From Prevotella sp. (GTDB taxonomy: Bacteria; Bacteroidota; Bacteroidia; Bacteroidales; Bacteroidaceae), in the NCBI GenBank assembly GCA_017458125.1, contig JAFTGB010000041.1, forward strand, positions 1-64,000: a stretch of 64,000 nucleotides of DNA, given 5' to 3'. Each line of letters starts with the position of its first letter. Positions within the stretch are counted from its first letter, which is position 1. A program made the translations under genes and the position numbers. Positions 51,467 to 60,158 of the stretch are shown in pieces. The notes beneath the pieces were generated by a model, which had not been told where the DNA came from, did no database searches, and saw only the letters and a program-made list of their open reading frames with translations.

Positions 51467-52200
51467 TCGCGAAAGAGAGAATTTTCAAGAAAGGTGATGT
51501 GATTGTCAATAGATTCGGCAATGTCCGTATCTTAGTAGGTGAAACAGGCGGCGGCAAGGCAGGTGATGGTGCCGAGGGAGTGTTCTACGATGCCGTTCCT
51601 CCTTATTGTACGTCCGATGCTCCTGCCGGAACTGATATGCGCTATGCGCGTCATGCCACCGAGCGTGAGAAGAAGTGTTTCTTCGACGTACTGGAGTCCA
51701 ACGGCCTTGTGTATGATGCCAAGTCTTGCACCATTACGGCTGGCGAGGACTACGACCCGGAAGACGCAGAGAGCTATCGAGTCCGCAAGAGCACGAAAGG
51801 CCCTCAGCCTTATAAGGTGTTGAAGAAGCGTGTCCGTCCTACCAAGGGTCAAATTCGCTTGTTGGAAGAGAAGGTTGCGTTGCTTGACGAGATTATCAAC
51901 ACCCACCACAAGGAGAAGGCCGAGTTGAAGGACCACTTGGATGACGTAAAGGGTTGCAACGAGAAGATGTACAAAGACATATCCATTCTTCAAGAGGCCA
52001 ACAAGAAACTGAAAGAGCAGAATGCCGCCCTTGAGCAGTCTAACAGGCTTCTGAACGCAGAGCTGGACCTTCAGAAAGGCCGTGCCGCCAAATTTGAGGC
52101 CCAGATTACCAAGTTGTCACAGTCAGACAGGGAAGGTAAGGCGTATATCGACCACCTGTTGAACCGTAACATCTTTGCCCGGCTTCTCAATAAGAAATAA
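51463..52200 (+). CDS. Prophage coiled-coil protein (245 aa)
   Basis: The N-terminal 90 residues are globular (KKGDVIVNRFGNVRILVGET). Residues 125-225 are a long coiled coil (KGQIRLLEEKVALLDEIINT, EANKKLKEQNAALEQSNRLL). It lies directly before the tRNA-like element and the helicase gene. A role in replication is possible by position only. Confidence 0.65.
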   Translation: MIAKERIFKKGDVIVNRFGNVRILVGETGGGKAGDGAEGVFYDAVPPYCTSDAPAGTDMRYARHATEREKKCFFDVLESNGLVYDAKSCTITAGEDYDPEDAESYRVRKSTKGPQPYKVLKKRVRPTKGQIRLLEEKVALLDEIINTHHKEKAELKDHLDDVKGCNEKMYKDISILQEANKKLKEQNAALEQSNRLLNAELDLQKGRAAKFEAQITKLSQSDREGKAYIDHLLNRNIFARLLNKK

Positions 52201-52208
52201 CAATCGGT

Positions 52209-52294
52209 ATGGAAGTAGCTATAATTCGGTAGTCTGACACTGGTAGAGCGACGTCGTGCACGTCAGGTTGGGAGTTCGAGTCTCCCCTTCCATA
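52209..52294 (+). tRNA. Degenerate tRNA or tRNA-like element with expanded D-loop
   Basis: Acceptor ATGGAAG pairs with CTTCCAT (7 bp), and the T-arm GGGAG-TTCGAGT-CTCCC is perfect. The D-arm is enlarged (about 14 extra nt, as if GGTAG were duplicated) and the anticodon arm GACG-TCGTGCA-CGTC has only four pairs and C instead of U33. If read as loop 32-38 the anticodon is GTG (His), but this is doubtful. A phage tRNA in decay, a tRNA mimic, or part of a control structure just 15 nt before the helicase ATG. Confidence 0.45.
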
Positions 52295-52309
52295 CGAAAT
52301 GATAAAGAA

Positions 52310-53839
52310 ATGACAGATAGTACAGTTATCAATCAGATATTTGCGAGTCTTCTGGCACTTGTGACGAGTACTGGCGGCGACTATAACTTTGAGAAGTTCA
52401 AGGGTAGCTGGGGCTACAGGACTTCCGAGCGTTACCAAGAGAATAAGCTGGACTTCATTGAGAAGATTAGGAAGATGGCCAAGGAGGCCGCTATCAAGTA
52501 TTACGATGGCGGCTTCTACCTCTTTGACGGCAAGATATATGTTACCATACGTGAAGAGCTTGTAGTGACAGCCTATGACCTTCTTTTGGAGCACCTGAGG
52601 ATTGTTCCTATGATTGGCGATAAGACTGTCTGCAAGAAATACTTCATTGACATTATCAGATATTACAACATTCTTGTTCCGAGGCCGGACCTGATAGCTT
52701 TCAAGAATGGTGTGTTGGATTTGCGCGAGTACAGGCTGTTTCCTTTCAGTCCTGAGTATCATGTGACCTACTACCACCCTTACGATTACAAGGAGAATGC
52801 CAAGTGTAATAAGTGGAACAACTTCTTGCATGAGGTGTTGCCCGATAAGAACAGCCGCCTGATACTACAGATGTTTTTGGGTCTTGGGCTGATGGAGCGT
52901 GGTACGGTATACAATCCCTATGAGGGCAAGAATGCCGCAAAGATAGAGTTGTGCCTGATACTCCTTGGTGCAGGAGCCAACGGCAAGAGCACCATCTACG
53001 ATACTGCGATAGGTATCTTTGGAAAGGAGCGTATCAGCGGACTCGACTACGACGACCTGACGGCCACAGGTGACGAAGGTATGCGTGCGCGTCGGCTGTT
53101 GCGTGATGCTATCTTCAACTGGTCATCAGACTCAGACCAGCGTACCTTTGGCAGAAAGCGCACGGGAGTATTCAAGCGCATCGTGTCTGGTGAGAGTGTT
53201 ACGGACAGGAAGCTTGGCGAGGATGTTCGTGAGAACTACAATATCCCCTTCCTTATCTTCAACCTCAATGAGTTGCCGTATTCTGATGACCAAAGTCTTG
53301 GTTTTATCAGACGCTTGCAGTTCATCAGCTTCGAGATTACCATTCCGAAGGAAAAGCAGAATCCTGCTTTGAGTCGTGAGTTAGTTGCAGAGTACCCCGG
53401 CATCTTCAACTGGATATTGCGAGGCAGCAGAGAGTTGAAGCGTAGGAAGTTCGTATTCCCATCGAGTGAGGGCAACCGTAGGCAGATATTGTTGGCACAG
53501 CTGCAGATGAATCCTGTGTTGGCTTGGGTCAACAGCTATCAGATGCGCAAGGAGGCCCATGCAGTACATGAAGAGTACACCCTTATTCCTTCATCGGAAA
53601 TGATTGAAAGCCTCAATCGTTTCTGTATGGACAATGAAGTGGAGCCTGTTACTGGTCAGAAGTTCGGGCATACCATGAGCAAGCTTGGCTTTGGCAAGAA
53701 ACGCTCCCAGGACGGCAACAGCTATATCGTCTATGGCTGCAATGCCGAACGCTTGAAGGAGAAGTTTGTCATCAACGATGCCAACCTTCAGGTAGACTAC
53801 GTAGAAGAAAAAGGAACATTCATAAAAGAAGACGATTAG
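52310..53839 (+). CDS. D5/P4-type phage helicase-primase (replicative helicase)
   Basis: 509 aa from ATG 52310 (MTDSTVINQIF); the frame upstream runs through the tRNA-like element. Domains: N-terminal D5-N-like region (about 60-200, FKNGVLDLREYRLFPFSPEY), SF3 ATPase with Walker A LLGAGANGKST (218-228), RRLLRDAIFNW, FKRIVSGESVTDRK, sensor strand FLIFNLNELPY and FIRRLQFISFE. The C-terminal winged-helix region carries SYIVYGCNAE. It unwinds and primes phage DNA replication. Followed one nucleotide later by the next gene. Confidence 0.9.
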   Translation: MTDSTVINQIFASLLALVTSTGGDYNFEKFKGSWGYRTSERYQENKLDFIEKIRKMAKEAAIKYYDGGFYLFDGKIYVTIREELVVTAYDLLLEHLRIVPMIGDKTVCKKYFIDIIRYYNILVPRPDLIAFKNGVLDLREYRLFPFSPEYHVTYYHPYDYKENAKCNKWNNFLHEVLPDKNSRLILQMFLGLGLMERGTVYNPYEGKNAAKIELCLILLGAGANGKSTIYDTAIGIFGKERISGLDYDDLTATGDEGMRARRLLRDAIFNWSSDSDQRTFGRKRTGVFKRIVSGESVTDRKLGEDVRENYNIPFLIFNLNELPYSDDQSLGFIRRLQFISFEITIPKEKQNPALSRELVAEYPGIFNWILRGSRELKRRKFVFPSSEGNRRQILLAQLQMNPVLAWVNSYQMRKEAHAVHEEYTLIPSSEMIESLNRFCMDNEVEPVTGQKFGHTMSKLGFGKKRSQDGNSYIVYGCNAERLKEKFVINDANLQVDYVEEKGTFIKEDD

Positions 53840-53840
53840 C

Positions 53841-54311
53841 ATGACAGAGAGAGAACTGAGTATAGTGTTGCGTGAGCTGGCTTGCAGCCAGCCGACTCCG
53901 CTATGCGGGAAGTGGACTGAGGAATGGAAGGATGATGCGGACATTGATGAGTTGCTTGACAAGTTCATCCGCGGATTTGACTTCTGTGTGAAGAATGACT
54001 ATCCACCACTCGACTTCTGCCGAAGGAACTTCAAGAAAGAGGACCTGCACAGGCATAACATCTTCATTGACGAAGAAGTGCAGGTTGCCGATGCCGAGAA
54101 CGGTTACTATGTATTCTTGGGAGAGTGCAGAGGTACTGTTTGGGTTAACGGCTTGAAGGCAGTGACCATATTTGTCCGTCACGGCAGCCGTATAGATGTC
54201 TGTGCTTACGACGGTGCGCGGGTGCAGGTGCGCTACTACGACCACAGCGAAGGAGTCTGCAAGAGCGACGGGTACAGTAAAATCAAGAAATGTAATAATC
54301 AAAAAGCATAG
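53841..54311 (+). CDS. Prophage protein of unknown function (156 aa)
   Basis: A helical N-terminus (LSIVLRELACSQPTPLCGKW) and a beta-rich C-terminal half of short repeats (YYVFLGECRGTVWVNGLKAV, RIDVCAYDGARVQVRYYDHS) like a small beta-helix or left-handed repeat. Not recognised. Confidence 0.6.
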   Translation: MTERELSIVLRELACSQPTPLCGKWTEEWKDDADIDELLDKFIRGFDFCVKNDYPPLDFCRRNFKKEDLHRHNIFIDEEVQVADAENGYYVFLGECRGTVWVNGLKAVTIFVRHGSRIDVCAYDGARVQVRYYDHSEGVCKSDGYSKIKKCNNQKA

Positions 54312-54315
54312 GACT

Positions 54316-54891
54316 ATGGAAGAAAAGAAAGAAAGACCCTCTTTGCCATTTGGTAAGGAAATTAAAATCGGGAACTATAAAGTTCTCAAGTTCACGAAGT
54401 CGCTGAGTAAGAGCCAGCTCAAGGGCTTGCGTGCCGACGCGAACATACCTGACGACTTGAAGAAGCAATTATCGCGTGCTGGCATCCCTTATATTAAGGT
54501 CGAGGCCATCAGTGGTATCTTTGCCCTGACGTTCTGCTTCAACACACAGGTATTCCGTTGGCTTGACTACTGCATCCCTGCAGCTCTCGAAGCCCAAGAG
54601 AATGGTGAGACGCTTTCTCAGAACAGTGTTGCCGACATTCTTCATGTCTTTGGCATGTGGATGACTGATGTGTGTACCACTGGCGACCAGAAGTATTACG
54701 AGGACAAGGCCAATGCCCTGAAAGCCCTCATTGAGCGTCGGAAAGCATTTGCTGGTGCTGCTGAAACTGCCGAAGAGAAGGCAGAGGATGACAAGATTCT
54801 CGAAGAGGTGAAGGCTAATGAAGAAGCCAAGGCCAAGCTTCGCGAAATGGCAAAGGAGTTAGAGGAAGGAGGCGAACATGAAGGTGAATAA
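54316..54891 (+). CDS. Prophage replication-region protein (191 aa)
   Basis: Start ATG 54316 (MEEKKERPSLPFGKEIKIGN), 4 nt after the preceding stop. Central helical part with FALTFCFNTQVFRWLDYCIP; the last 50 residues are a charged Glu/Lys/Ala coiled coil. Overlaps the next gene by 14 nt. Function unknown. Confidence 0.65.
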   Translation: MEEKKERPSLPFGKEIKIGNYKVLKFTKSLSKSQLKGLRADANIPDDLKKQLSRAGIPYIKVEAISGIFALTFCFNTQVFRWLDYCIPAALEAQENGETLSQNSVADILHVFGMWMTDVCTTGDQKYYEDKANALKALIERRKAFAGAAETAEEKAEDDKILEEVKANEEAKAKLREMAKELEEGGEHEGE

Positions 54892-55078
54892 GGAGGTACT
54901 GGAGATTATTCAGGACCATACACGGGTGACGGATTTTCTCGATGCACTGTGTTGCTCCATTGAAAACCCAAAGGTAGAGTTACCAAACTTTATCCCTGTC
55001 TGCAATGACAGTCTGGTAACAGACCGTCTGACTACGATTACCGAATATATCAAGGAGTTAAGAAAGAAGCTGTTATGA
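54878..55078 (+). CDS. Small prophage protein (66 aa)
   Basis: Helical, MKVNKEVLEIIQDHTRVTDF...; its TGA overlaps the ATG of the resolvase gene. No family recognised. Confidence 0.6.
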   Translation: MKVNKEVLEIIQDHTRVTDFLDALCCSIENPKVELPNFIPVCNDSLVTDRLTTITEYIKELRKKLL

Positions 55079-55581
55079 AGTATATTATCGGGATTGATCC
55101 AGGAAAGAAGGGAGGCATTGCCATGCTCGACCAAGACGGTAAAGTTGTCGACGTTGAAAAAATGCCAGAGACTCCACAAGACCTGCTATCGCATCTGCTT
55201 AAACTGACAGAATCGGGTTTTGACATGATTAACGGCAAAAGGGCAGACTTCGTGGTTTACATTGAGAAAGTCGGAGGAATACCGGGCCAAGGTGCATCGT
55301 CGGCATTCAGTTTCGGTAAGGGATGCGGCCATCTTGAAATGGCCCTGCTCGCATTGAAGTTGCCGACAAACGATGTGACACCTCAGAAATGGCAGAAGTT
55401 GTATTCTGTAGGTCATTCGAGTATCACAAAATCGACGGCAGCGGAGAAGAAGGAACACAAGTTGAAACTCAAAGCCAAGTCCCAGGCTTTGTTTCCTTCT
55501 CTTGGCAAGAAGATTACCAATGAAACCTGTGACGCTCTGCTGATAGCAGAATATGGGCGTAAGATGGAGATAGGTTTATAG
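55075..55581 (+). CDS. RuvC-like Holliday junction resolvase
   Basis: 168 aa. An RNase H fold with the first catalytic Asp in IIGIDPGKKGGIAMLD, a Glu in VVYIEKVGGIPGQGASSAFS, and a late acidic residue in TNETCDALLIAEYG. The GIDPG start and the spacing fit phage RuvC-type resolvases. It cuts recombination intermediates or branched replication products before packaging. Confidence 0.85.
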   Translation: MKYIIGIDPGKKGGIAMLDQDGKVVDVEKMPETPQDLLSHLLKLTESGFDMINGKRADFVVYIEKVGGIPGQGASSAFSFGKGCGHLEMALLALKLPTNDVTPQKWQKLYSVGHSSITKSTAAEKKEHKLKLKAKSQALFPSLGKKITNETCDALLIAEYGRKMEIGL

Positions 55582-55582
55582 T

Positions 55583-55804
55583 ATGGCTGTCTACAGGAGG
55601 CCCAATCCGCTACCAAGACCCGGACAGCCAAAGAAATGGGTAGGTAGGAAGTGTGGCGAATGTAAGAACTGCACCCCAGAGACTTCCCACCATACGCTGA
55701 GTGTTCACGGACGCAAGCCAACCATGGGAAGATGCCCTTGGTATAAAGACGGAAAGTTTTGTGTCCTACTTAGCGACAGAGCTTGTGAGCATTTTGACGA
55801 ATGA
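55583..55804 (+). CDS. Small Cys-rich, probably zinc-binding protein (73 aa)
   Basis: Basic Pro-rich start (MAVYRRPNPLPRPGQPKKWV), then C-x2-C-x2-C (KCGECKNC), and later Cys in GRCPWY, KFCVLL, RACEHF with a conserved-looking His. Likely binds a metal; phage packaging or recombination accessory is possible by position. Confidence 0.6.
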   Translation: MAVYRRPNPLPRPGQPKKWVGRKCGECKNCTPETSHHTLSVHGRKPTMGRCPWYKDGKFCVLLSDRACEHFDE

Positions 55805-55832
55805 TTGTCGTAACACGGCAATAGACACAACA

Positions 55833-55864
55833 AAGGGGAGCTGCTTTCACAAGTGGCTCCCCTT
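55833..55864. terminator. Terminator between convergent replication and packaging genes
   Basis: AAGGGGAGC pairs with GCTCCCCTT around a loop of about 14 nt, 29 nt after the Cys-rich protein stop and 60 nt from the convergent terminase small subunit stop. Confidence 0.7.
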
Positions 55865-55923
55865 CTCTCTCTTCGTACGATACAAAATCAAAAGTTTTAA
55901 CGTTGGCTTTATAAGAAGTGTTG

Positions 55924-56490
55924 TTATTCCTCGATTTTCTTTCTTTCTTCGCATTCTCGCTTATACTGACATTCGTTGCATCGAGAATACAGGCAGTCAT
56001 GACAGCCAGTAGGGTATGAGACAGGCAGGTAGTAGTGGATGGTCTTGTCATCCGTCTTTACCTCATTCTGCTTCATGCGAGAGATATTGATAATCTGGTC
56101 ATTGACCTTGTTGTACTCCGTGGAGCCAGGCTTTAGTCCTTTAAGAATAGTCTGCAGCTCTATCAGCTTTTTCTCCTTATTGGTAGCCAGTTCAAGAAGT
56201 TCGTCGGCATTCTCCTTCATATCCTTCTGAATCTTCTTCACCTGTGACTCTCGAAGTACATCTTTGTTGGCAGCGATACGCTTCTGTACGGCAACAGAAG
56301 AAAGAATCTTTGCCACTTCATCCTTGATAGCTGCACGGTTCCATGTTGCCATGCCGGTACGGATAGCTACGGCATACGCATCTTCCTCCGGCCATCCTTG
56401 CGTTATGAGGTCAGCGAAAGCCATCTGCTCAGGAGTAAGGCCCAATGAGCGAGCAAGCTTGTTAGTCTTTGATGATACTGTTACGTCCAT
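55924..56490 (-). CDS. Probable terminase small subunit
   Basis: 188 aa. A helix-turn-helix-like N-terminal part (LGLTPEQMAFADLITQGWPE, DAYAVAIRTGMATWNRAAIK) as in small terminases, a coiled coil (about 90-140), and a C-terminal Cys cluster HDCLYSRCNECQYKRECEE. Small terminases recognise the phage packaging site and recruit the large subunit. Here it lies after the portal rather than before the large subunit, which lowers confidence slightly. Confidence 0.65.
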   Translation of the reverse strand: MDVTVSSKTNKLARSLGLTPEQMAFADLITQGWPEEDAYAVAIRTGMATWNRAAIKDEVAKILSSVAVQKRIAANKDVLRESQVKKIQKDMKENADELLELATNKEKKLIELQTILKGLKPGSTEYNKVNDQIINISRMKQNEVKTDDKTIHYYLPVSYPTGCHDCLYSRCNECQYKRECEERKKIEE

Positions 56491-56493
56491 GTC

Positions 56494-58158
56494 TTAATGT
56501 GTTCTGTCCCATGTGTCCCAATTATTCTCTCCTTCGTGGTTACCGTTCTCGTCAGTGGTACGAGTACGTCCGTTACCAGTGCGGACATTACCCTGCTTGG
56601 CTTGAATCTTCGATGTCTGCTTGAGCTTTTCAATCTCAGCCTCCACCTCAGCCTTCTTCTTTTTGATTTCATAGAGAAGGTCGAGTTCCTGCTTCTGCTT
56701 ATACTCTTTCAGCAGACGATCCATTTCATCATTCTTCGTGTACTTAGAAGCACGCTCTGATGCTGTCTGCTTGGAAATGAAGCCCTGCAGTACGCCAGTA
56801 GCGAGGTTTGTCATCAGCTCGCTATCATTCTGATGAATGTATGGCTCAATCCACGACTTGATAGGCAGAGCCATGAGTGTAGCCGGATGGTTGAGCTTAT
56901 ATCCCCAAGCATACTTGACGATACGTACCAGCTGTTCCACGAACGGCTGCAGATGTTCAGCATCACCAATAGCTTGCTCGATGGCAGGAGAGAACAACAG
57001 CTTAACGGCTACTCCTGGCAAGTCGCCAGACTTCAATTCAGGCGGCTTGACGGCAAACGACTGCTCGTAGATAAGGTCGTAGAGCTTGATAAGGAGTGTG
57101 TTGTAAGAGTTTGAAACATCCTCTTGCTTGAGGAATCCAGCTTCACCCTTGGGGTCACTGATGGCCACCGCCTTGACAGCGCCATTCATATTGCCGCTGA
57201 GCTTCACACCCTTGCCCTTAGCATAGAATATCGGGAAAGCGTATGCCTTGTTGTTCTCGAAGAAATACGACATAGCCTCTTCGTATTTCTCAATAGTGTC
57301 CTGCGAGAAAGCCCATGCCGGACCTTCGGGATTGACATGATAGGCAACAGGAATGAATGGAAATCCGTGCTTATGAGGTTCACCCACCTGCTTGAATCCG
57401 TTGAGTCCGAAGATGTCAAGAATGGTAGCCGATATGCCCTTCACGTCACGCTTGAAGCGATACAGGTATTCGTCATCCCACACCTCTACCCATTCAGTGG
57501 TGTGCTTTCCGTCTTCATCAAGGTCGTAATACTTACGTGCAAAGAGTCTCATGCGTCCCGTGATGGGGTCGTAGTGCGGATAGAGCTTATCGCCGTTGAT
57601 GAAGGAGAATGTGCGCGTCTGAGGCTCGCCGTTTTCATCAAAGAAGCCAACCACGGCAGCGTCCGCAACGGTGTTGATAGAGTCAACAGCCTCATAGAAA
57701 CGCTCTTCCATTCCCATTGTCAGCCAGCCTTCCTTGAAGTCCAGCAACGACAGCGTGTCTTGGAGCGTTTTCTTTTCGTCACGACTCTTGGATGCCAACT
57801 CAAACTGCATATCGTTACCACACACATGCGTATTACGTTTGATTTTGATGACGCGCTGGAAAGCCAGAGCGGTACGAGTGATGGGCTGACGGAAATACCT
57901 CTTTTGATTCGGCTTTCCCGGTACTGGCATTTCCTTCCACACATCGGGATATAGAACAGGATTGTTGATATTGTGAGCCGACGGGTAGTATTCACGTAAC
58001 ATCTGTGACTGCGTATATACCTGTAGCTTGAGAGGGTCATCAGGTTCCGACATGTCGCTACCCTGATAGGTCTCAAACTTTAAATTCGTTTCGCTTGGTA
58101 AGACTTTGTAGATAGGCTTGCGAACGAGAACTTCCTTGAAATCAAATCTCTTTGCCAT
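56494..58158 (-). CDS. Phage portal protein
   Basis: 554 aa. SPP1-type portal look: FDENGEPQTRTFSFINGDKL, EVWDDEYLYRFKRDVKG, KHGFPFIPVAYHVNPEGPAW, a central helix with SYFFENNKAYAFPI, and a C-terminal charged coiled coil (KQELDLLYEIKKKKAEVEAE) with a polar tail. It forms the ring at the capsid vertex through which DNA is packaged. The large terminase gene lies 14 nt upstream in the same direction. Confidence 0.85.
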   Translation of the reverse strand: MAKRFDFKEVLVRKPIYKVLPSETNLKFETYQGSDMSEPDDPLKLQVYTQSQMLREYYPSAHNINNPVLYPDVWKEMPVPGKPNQKRYFRQPITRTALAFQRVIKIKRNTHVCGNDMQFELASKSRDEKKTLQDTLSLLDFKEGWLTMGMEERFYEAVDSINTVADAAVVGFFDENGEPQTRTFSFINGDKLYPHYDPITGRMRLFARKYYDLDEDGKHTTEWVEVWDDEYLYRFKRDVKGISATILDIFGLNGFKQVGEPHKHGFPFIPVAYHVNPEGPAWAFSQDTIEKYEEAMSYFFENNKAYAFPIFYAKGKGVKLSGNMNGAVKAVAISDPKGEAGFLKQEDVSNSYNTLLIKLYDLIYEQSFAVKPPELKSGDLPGVAVKLLFSPAIEQAIGDAEHLQPFVEQLVRIVKYAWGYKLNHPATLMALPIKSWIEPYIHQNDSELMTNLATGVLQGFISKQTASERASKYTKNDEMDRLLKEYKQKQELDLLYEIKKKKAEVEAEIEKLKQTSKIQAKQGNVRTGNGRTRTTDENGNHEGENNWDTWDRTH

Positions 58159-58172
58159 ATTGTTATCCTGTT

Positions 58173-59843
58173 TTAATTAAACTCCATATCAAAATTCATT
58201 TCCATGTCCGCCCCCAGCATCCATGAGTTTTCTACTTCCATCTGTACGGGTTCTGCAATGTCAAAGTATGCTCGGAAATACAGAGACTCCCACCAGTCAG
58301 GCGAGTGTCCTACTATTACCTTCGATTTTTTCTTTGGCATCAGACAGAAACCCTTGTCCTTTGTATCTGGGTCACGACGCAATGACATACGCTCCTTCTG
58401 TAACACATCTCGAAGCATAATATCCTCGTAGCCATTACCAGACACCTTCCTGTCAAGCAGGCTTGCGTCGAAAGATATGTTCAGCTCCTTGAGCTTGCGG
58501 TAGGTGAGATATGCACACTGCGATTTAAGGTCTTTGTAAAGATACTTCACCCCATCGTCATAGTCATCATCCTCGTCAGCAATAGGAGCTGCTTGGTTGT
58601 TGAATGGTATGGCTTCTGGGAAGAATCCCTTTACGAGCTGTCCTACACCCTGCAGGTCATAGCAGAAATTCTCTTCCAGCACTCCCCATTCCTTCAACTT
58701 ATGCTGAATGACAGAAACAGCCGTCTTGGAATTGACGTTGACGCAACAGAAGTCAGCAATATGCCATCCTATCCACAGATACATGACAAGATTATCACCA
58801 CCTTCAAGCGCAATATCAGCCGTGCATCGTCTGATGCCATCACCATACTGGTAAGCATTGGCGAACACAGATTCAAGCTCGTCGTAGGAAATCATGTCAT
58901 CACCAGCCTCAGAAGCATTCCAGTTGGCTTTAAGGTCTCGTAACACCTGTCCTTTGTCCTGCTGTGCCAGACGTGCAAGATACGTTGGGTCAGAGAGAAG
59001 AAGCATGGGGTTCTGTGACAGGTCAGCACGTACGAAAGCCACCGACATTACCATCTGCTCCTTCGTCATGCCGTATTCGTCAAACTTAGGATTCCATACT
59101 TCATCAATTTCATCCTTACACTTGAGATACACCTCTTCGCGAGTATCACCCCAGACAATCTGATTGATGCGGTCACCCTTCATGAAGCAGTAGCGTACCT
59201 TTCCGTCACGTTCCGGGTCGATATACCCGTCTTTGTCAATCCACCAGTCAATGAACTGACGTACCCATGAGCGAGGGTCAGGGTTACAAGTACCCCAAAA
59301 GCGGTTGCGAATGCCATAGGCATTACGGTTACACGTCGTGAGGTATTTGAACTTGTTATATTCGATGTGTGTTATCTCGTCTATGAAGATGTAGGCGTAT
59401 TCCTGACCTTGGAAGCGTTCTTTGAAATCCTCATAGCTGTCATCATGGTAGTAGAAGCCAAGGGTGCCGCCTGCAGAGAAGTTCCAAGTCATATCAGACT
59501 GAGACTTGTTGTAAGTGCCAAATTGTGAAAATAGTTTACGTGAGTCACGTATCAGTTTTTCCATGGCTTTCTTGTTGTTTCTGAATACGGCTGCATGGAA
59601 ATCGGGGTTTAGTATATCTTTTTGTGCTTCCATCAATCCCGAAAAACTTTTACTTCCACCGCGTGAACCACCACAAATCAGTATATCCACATTGGTAGCG
59701 AGCATGTTTTCTTGCCCTCCAGCCTGTGGCACGATTGCATTTTTGAGTTTCTTTGCAATCGCCTGCTGCTGGAGGGTATTGATGTACTCTTGAGTCAGAA
59801 TCGGCTCACCATCGGGCATTTTAAGTCCTGAAAACTTTTCCAT
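58173..59843 (-). CDS. Terminase large subunit
   Basis: 556 aa. Walker A ICGGSRGGSKSF (57-68), Walker B YIFIDEITHIEY (about 153), WGTCNPDPRSWVRQFIDWW, then the nuclease half with DIALEGGDNLVMYLWIGWH (first catalytic Asp) and a late Asp in KVSGNGYEDIMLRD. The ATPase drives DNA into the head and the nuclease cuts the concatemer. First gene of the packaging transcript, 37 bp before a likely promoter. Confidence 0.9.
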   Translation of the reverse strand: MEKFSGLKMPDGEPILTQEYINTLQQQAIAKKLKNAIVPQAGGQENMLATNVDILICGGSRGGSKSFSGLMEAQKDILNPDFHAAVFRNNKKAMEKLIRDSRKLFSQFGTYNKSQSDMTWNFSAGGTLGFYYHDDSYEDFKERFQGQEYAYIFIDEITHIEYNKFKYLTTCNRNAYGIRNRFWGTCNPDPRSWVRQFIDWWIDKDGYIDPERDGKVRYCFMKGDRINQIVWGDTREEVYLKCKDEIDEVWNPKFDEYGMTKEQMVMSVAFVRADLSQNPMLLLSDPTYLARLAQQDKGQVLRDLKANWNASEAGDDMISYDELESVFANAYQYGDGIRRCTADIALEGGDNLVMYLWIGWHIADFCCVNVNSKTAVSVIQHKLKEWGVLEENFCYDLQGVGQLVKGFFPEAIPFNNQAAPIADEDDDYDDGVKYLYKDLKSQCAYLTYRKLKELNISFDASLLDRKVSGNGYEDIMLRDVLQKERMSLRRDPDTKDKGFCLMPKKKSKVIVGHSPDWWESLYFRAYFDIAEPVQMEVENSWMLGADMEMNFDMEFN

Positions 59844-59879
59844 CTACCCCGAAATCGAATAATTATTCATATTTCTCTG

Positions 59880-59897
59880 CAAAAATACGCAAAAATA
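59880..59897 (-). promoter_or_regulatory. Putative promoter boxes for the packaging genes
   Basis: Two minus-strand TATTTTTG boxes (59887-59880 and 59897-59890), each fitting TAnnTTTG. A near-TTTG (ATTG) lies 21 bp upstream of the first. Confidence 0.5.
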
Positions 59898-59929
59898 TTT
59901 GTTTTATACAATTTTTATTCGTATTTTTG
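59898..59929 (+). promoter_or_regulatory. Promoter of the prophage tRNA and head genes
   Basis: -33 TTTG (59898-59901), 20-bp spacer, -7 TATTTTTG (59922-59929). A consensus host-type promoter, back to back with the packaging promoter. Confidence 0.65.
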
Positions 59930-60042
59930 CAGAAAATTAGTATATTTATACAAGCAAGCACCTGTGAAGGTTCTGATTTCTTGTGAGTTTCCTCTATTTT
60001 TTATCACATTGTTATTTTTATGGCCCGAAGCGTCGGGTACAT

Positions 60043-60115
60043 TGCGGAATAGAGCAGTTGGTAGCTCGCTACGCTCATAACGTAGAGGTCGCAGGTTCGA
60101 GTCCCGCTTCCGCAA
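60043..60115 (+). tRNA. Prophage tRNA with CAT anticodon (tRNA-Met or Ile2)
   Basis: 73 nt. Acceptor TGCGGAA pairs with TTCCGCA, discriminator A. D-arm AGAGCAGTTGGTAGCTC, anticodon arm CTACG-CTCATAA-CGTAG (anticodon CAT), T-arm GCAGG-TTCGAGT-CCCGC with one A-C mismatch. The first acceptor pair T-A is intact, unlike bacterial initiator tRNA. Encoded at the head of the structural operon. Confidence 0.85.
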
Positions 60116-60158
60116 CAAAGGATAACGATTGAAATCATCAATTTTAAACTTTAAAACC

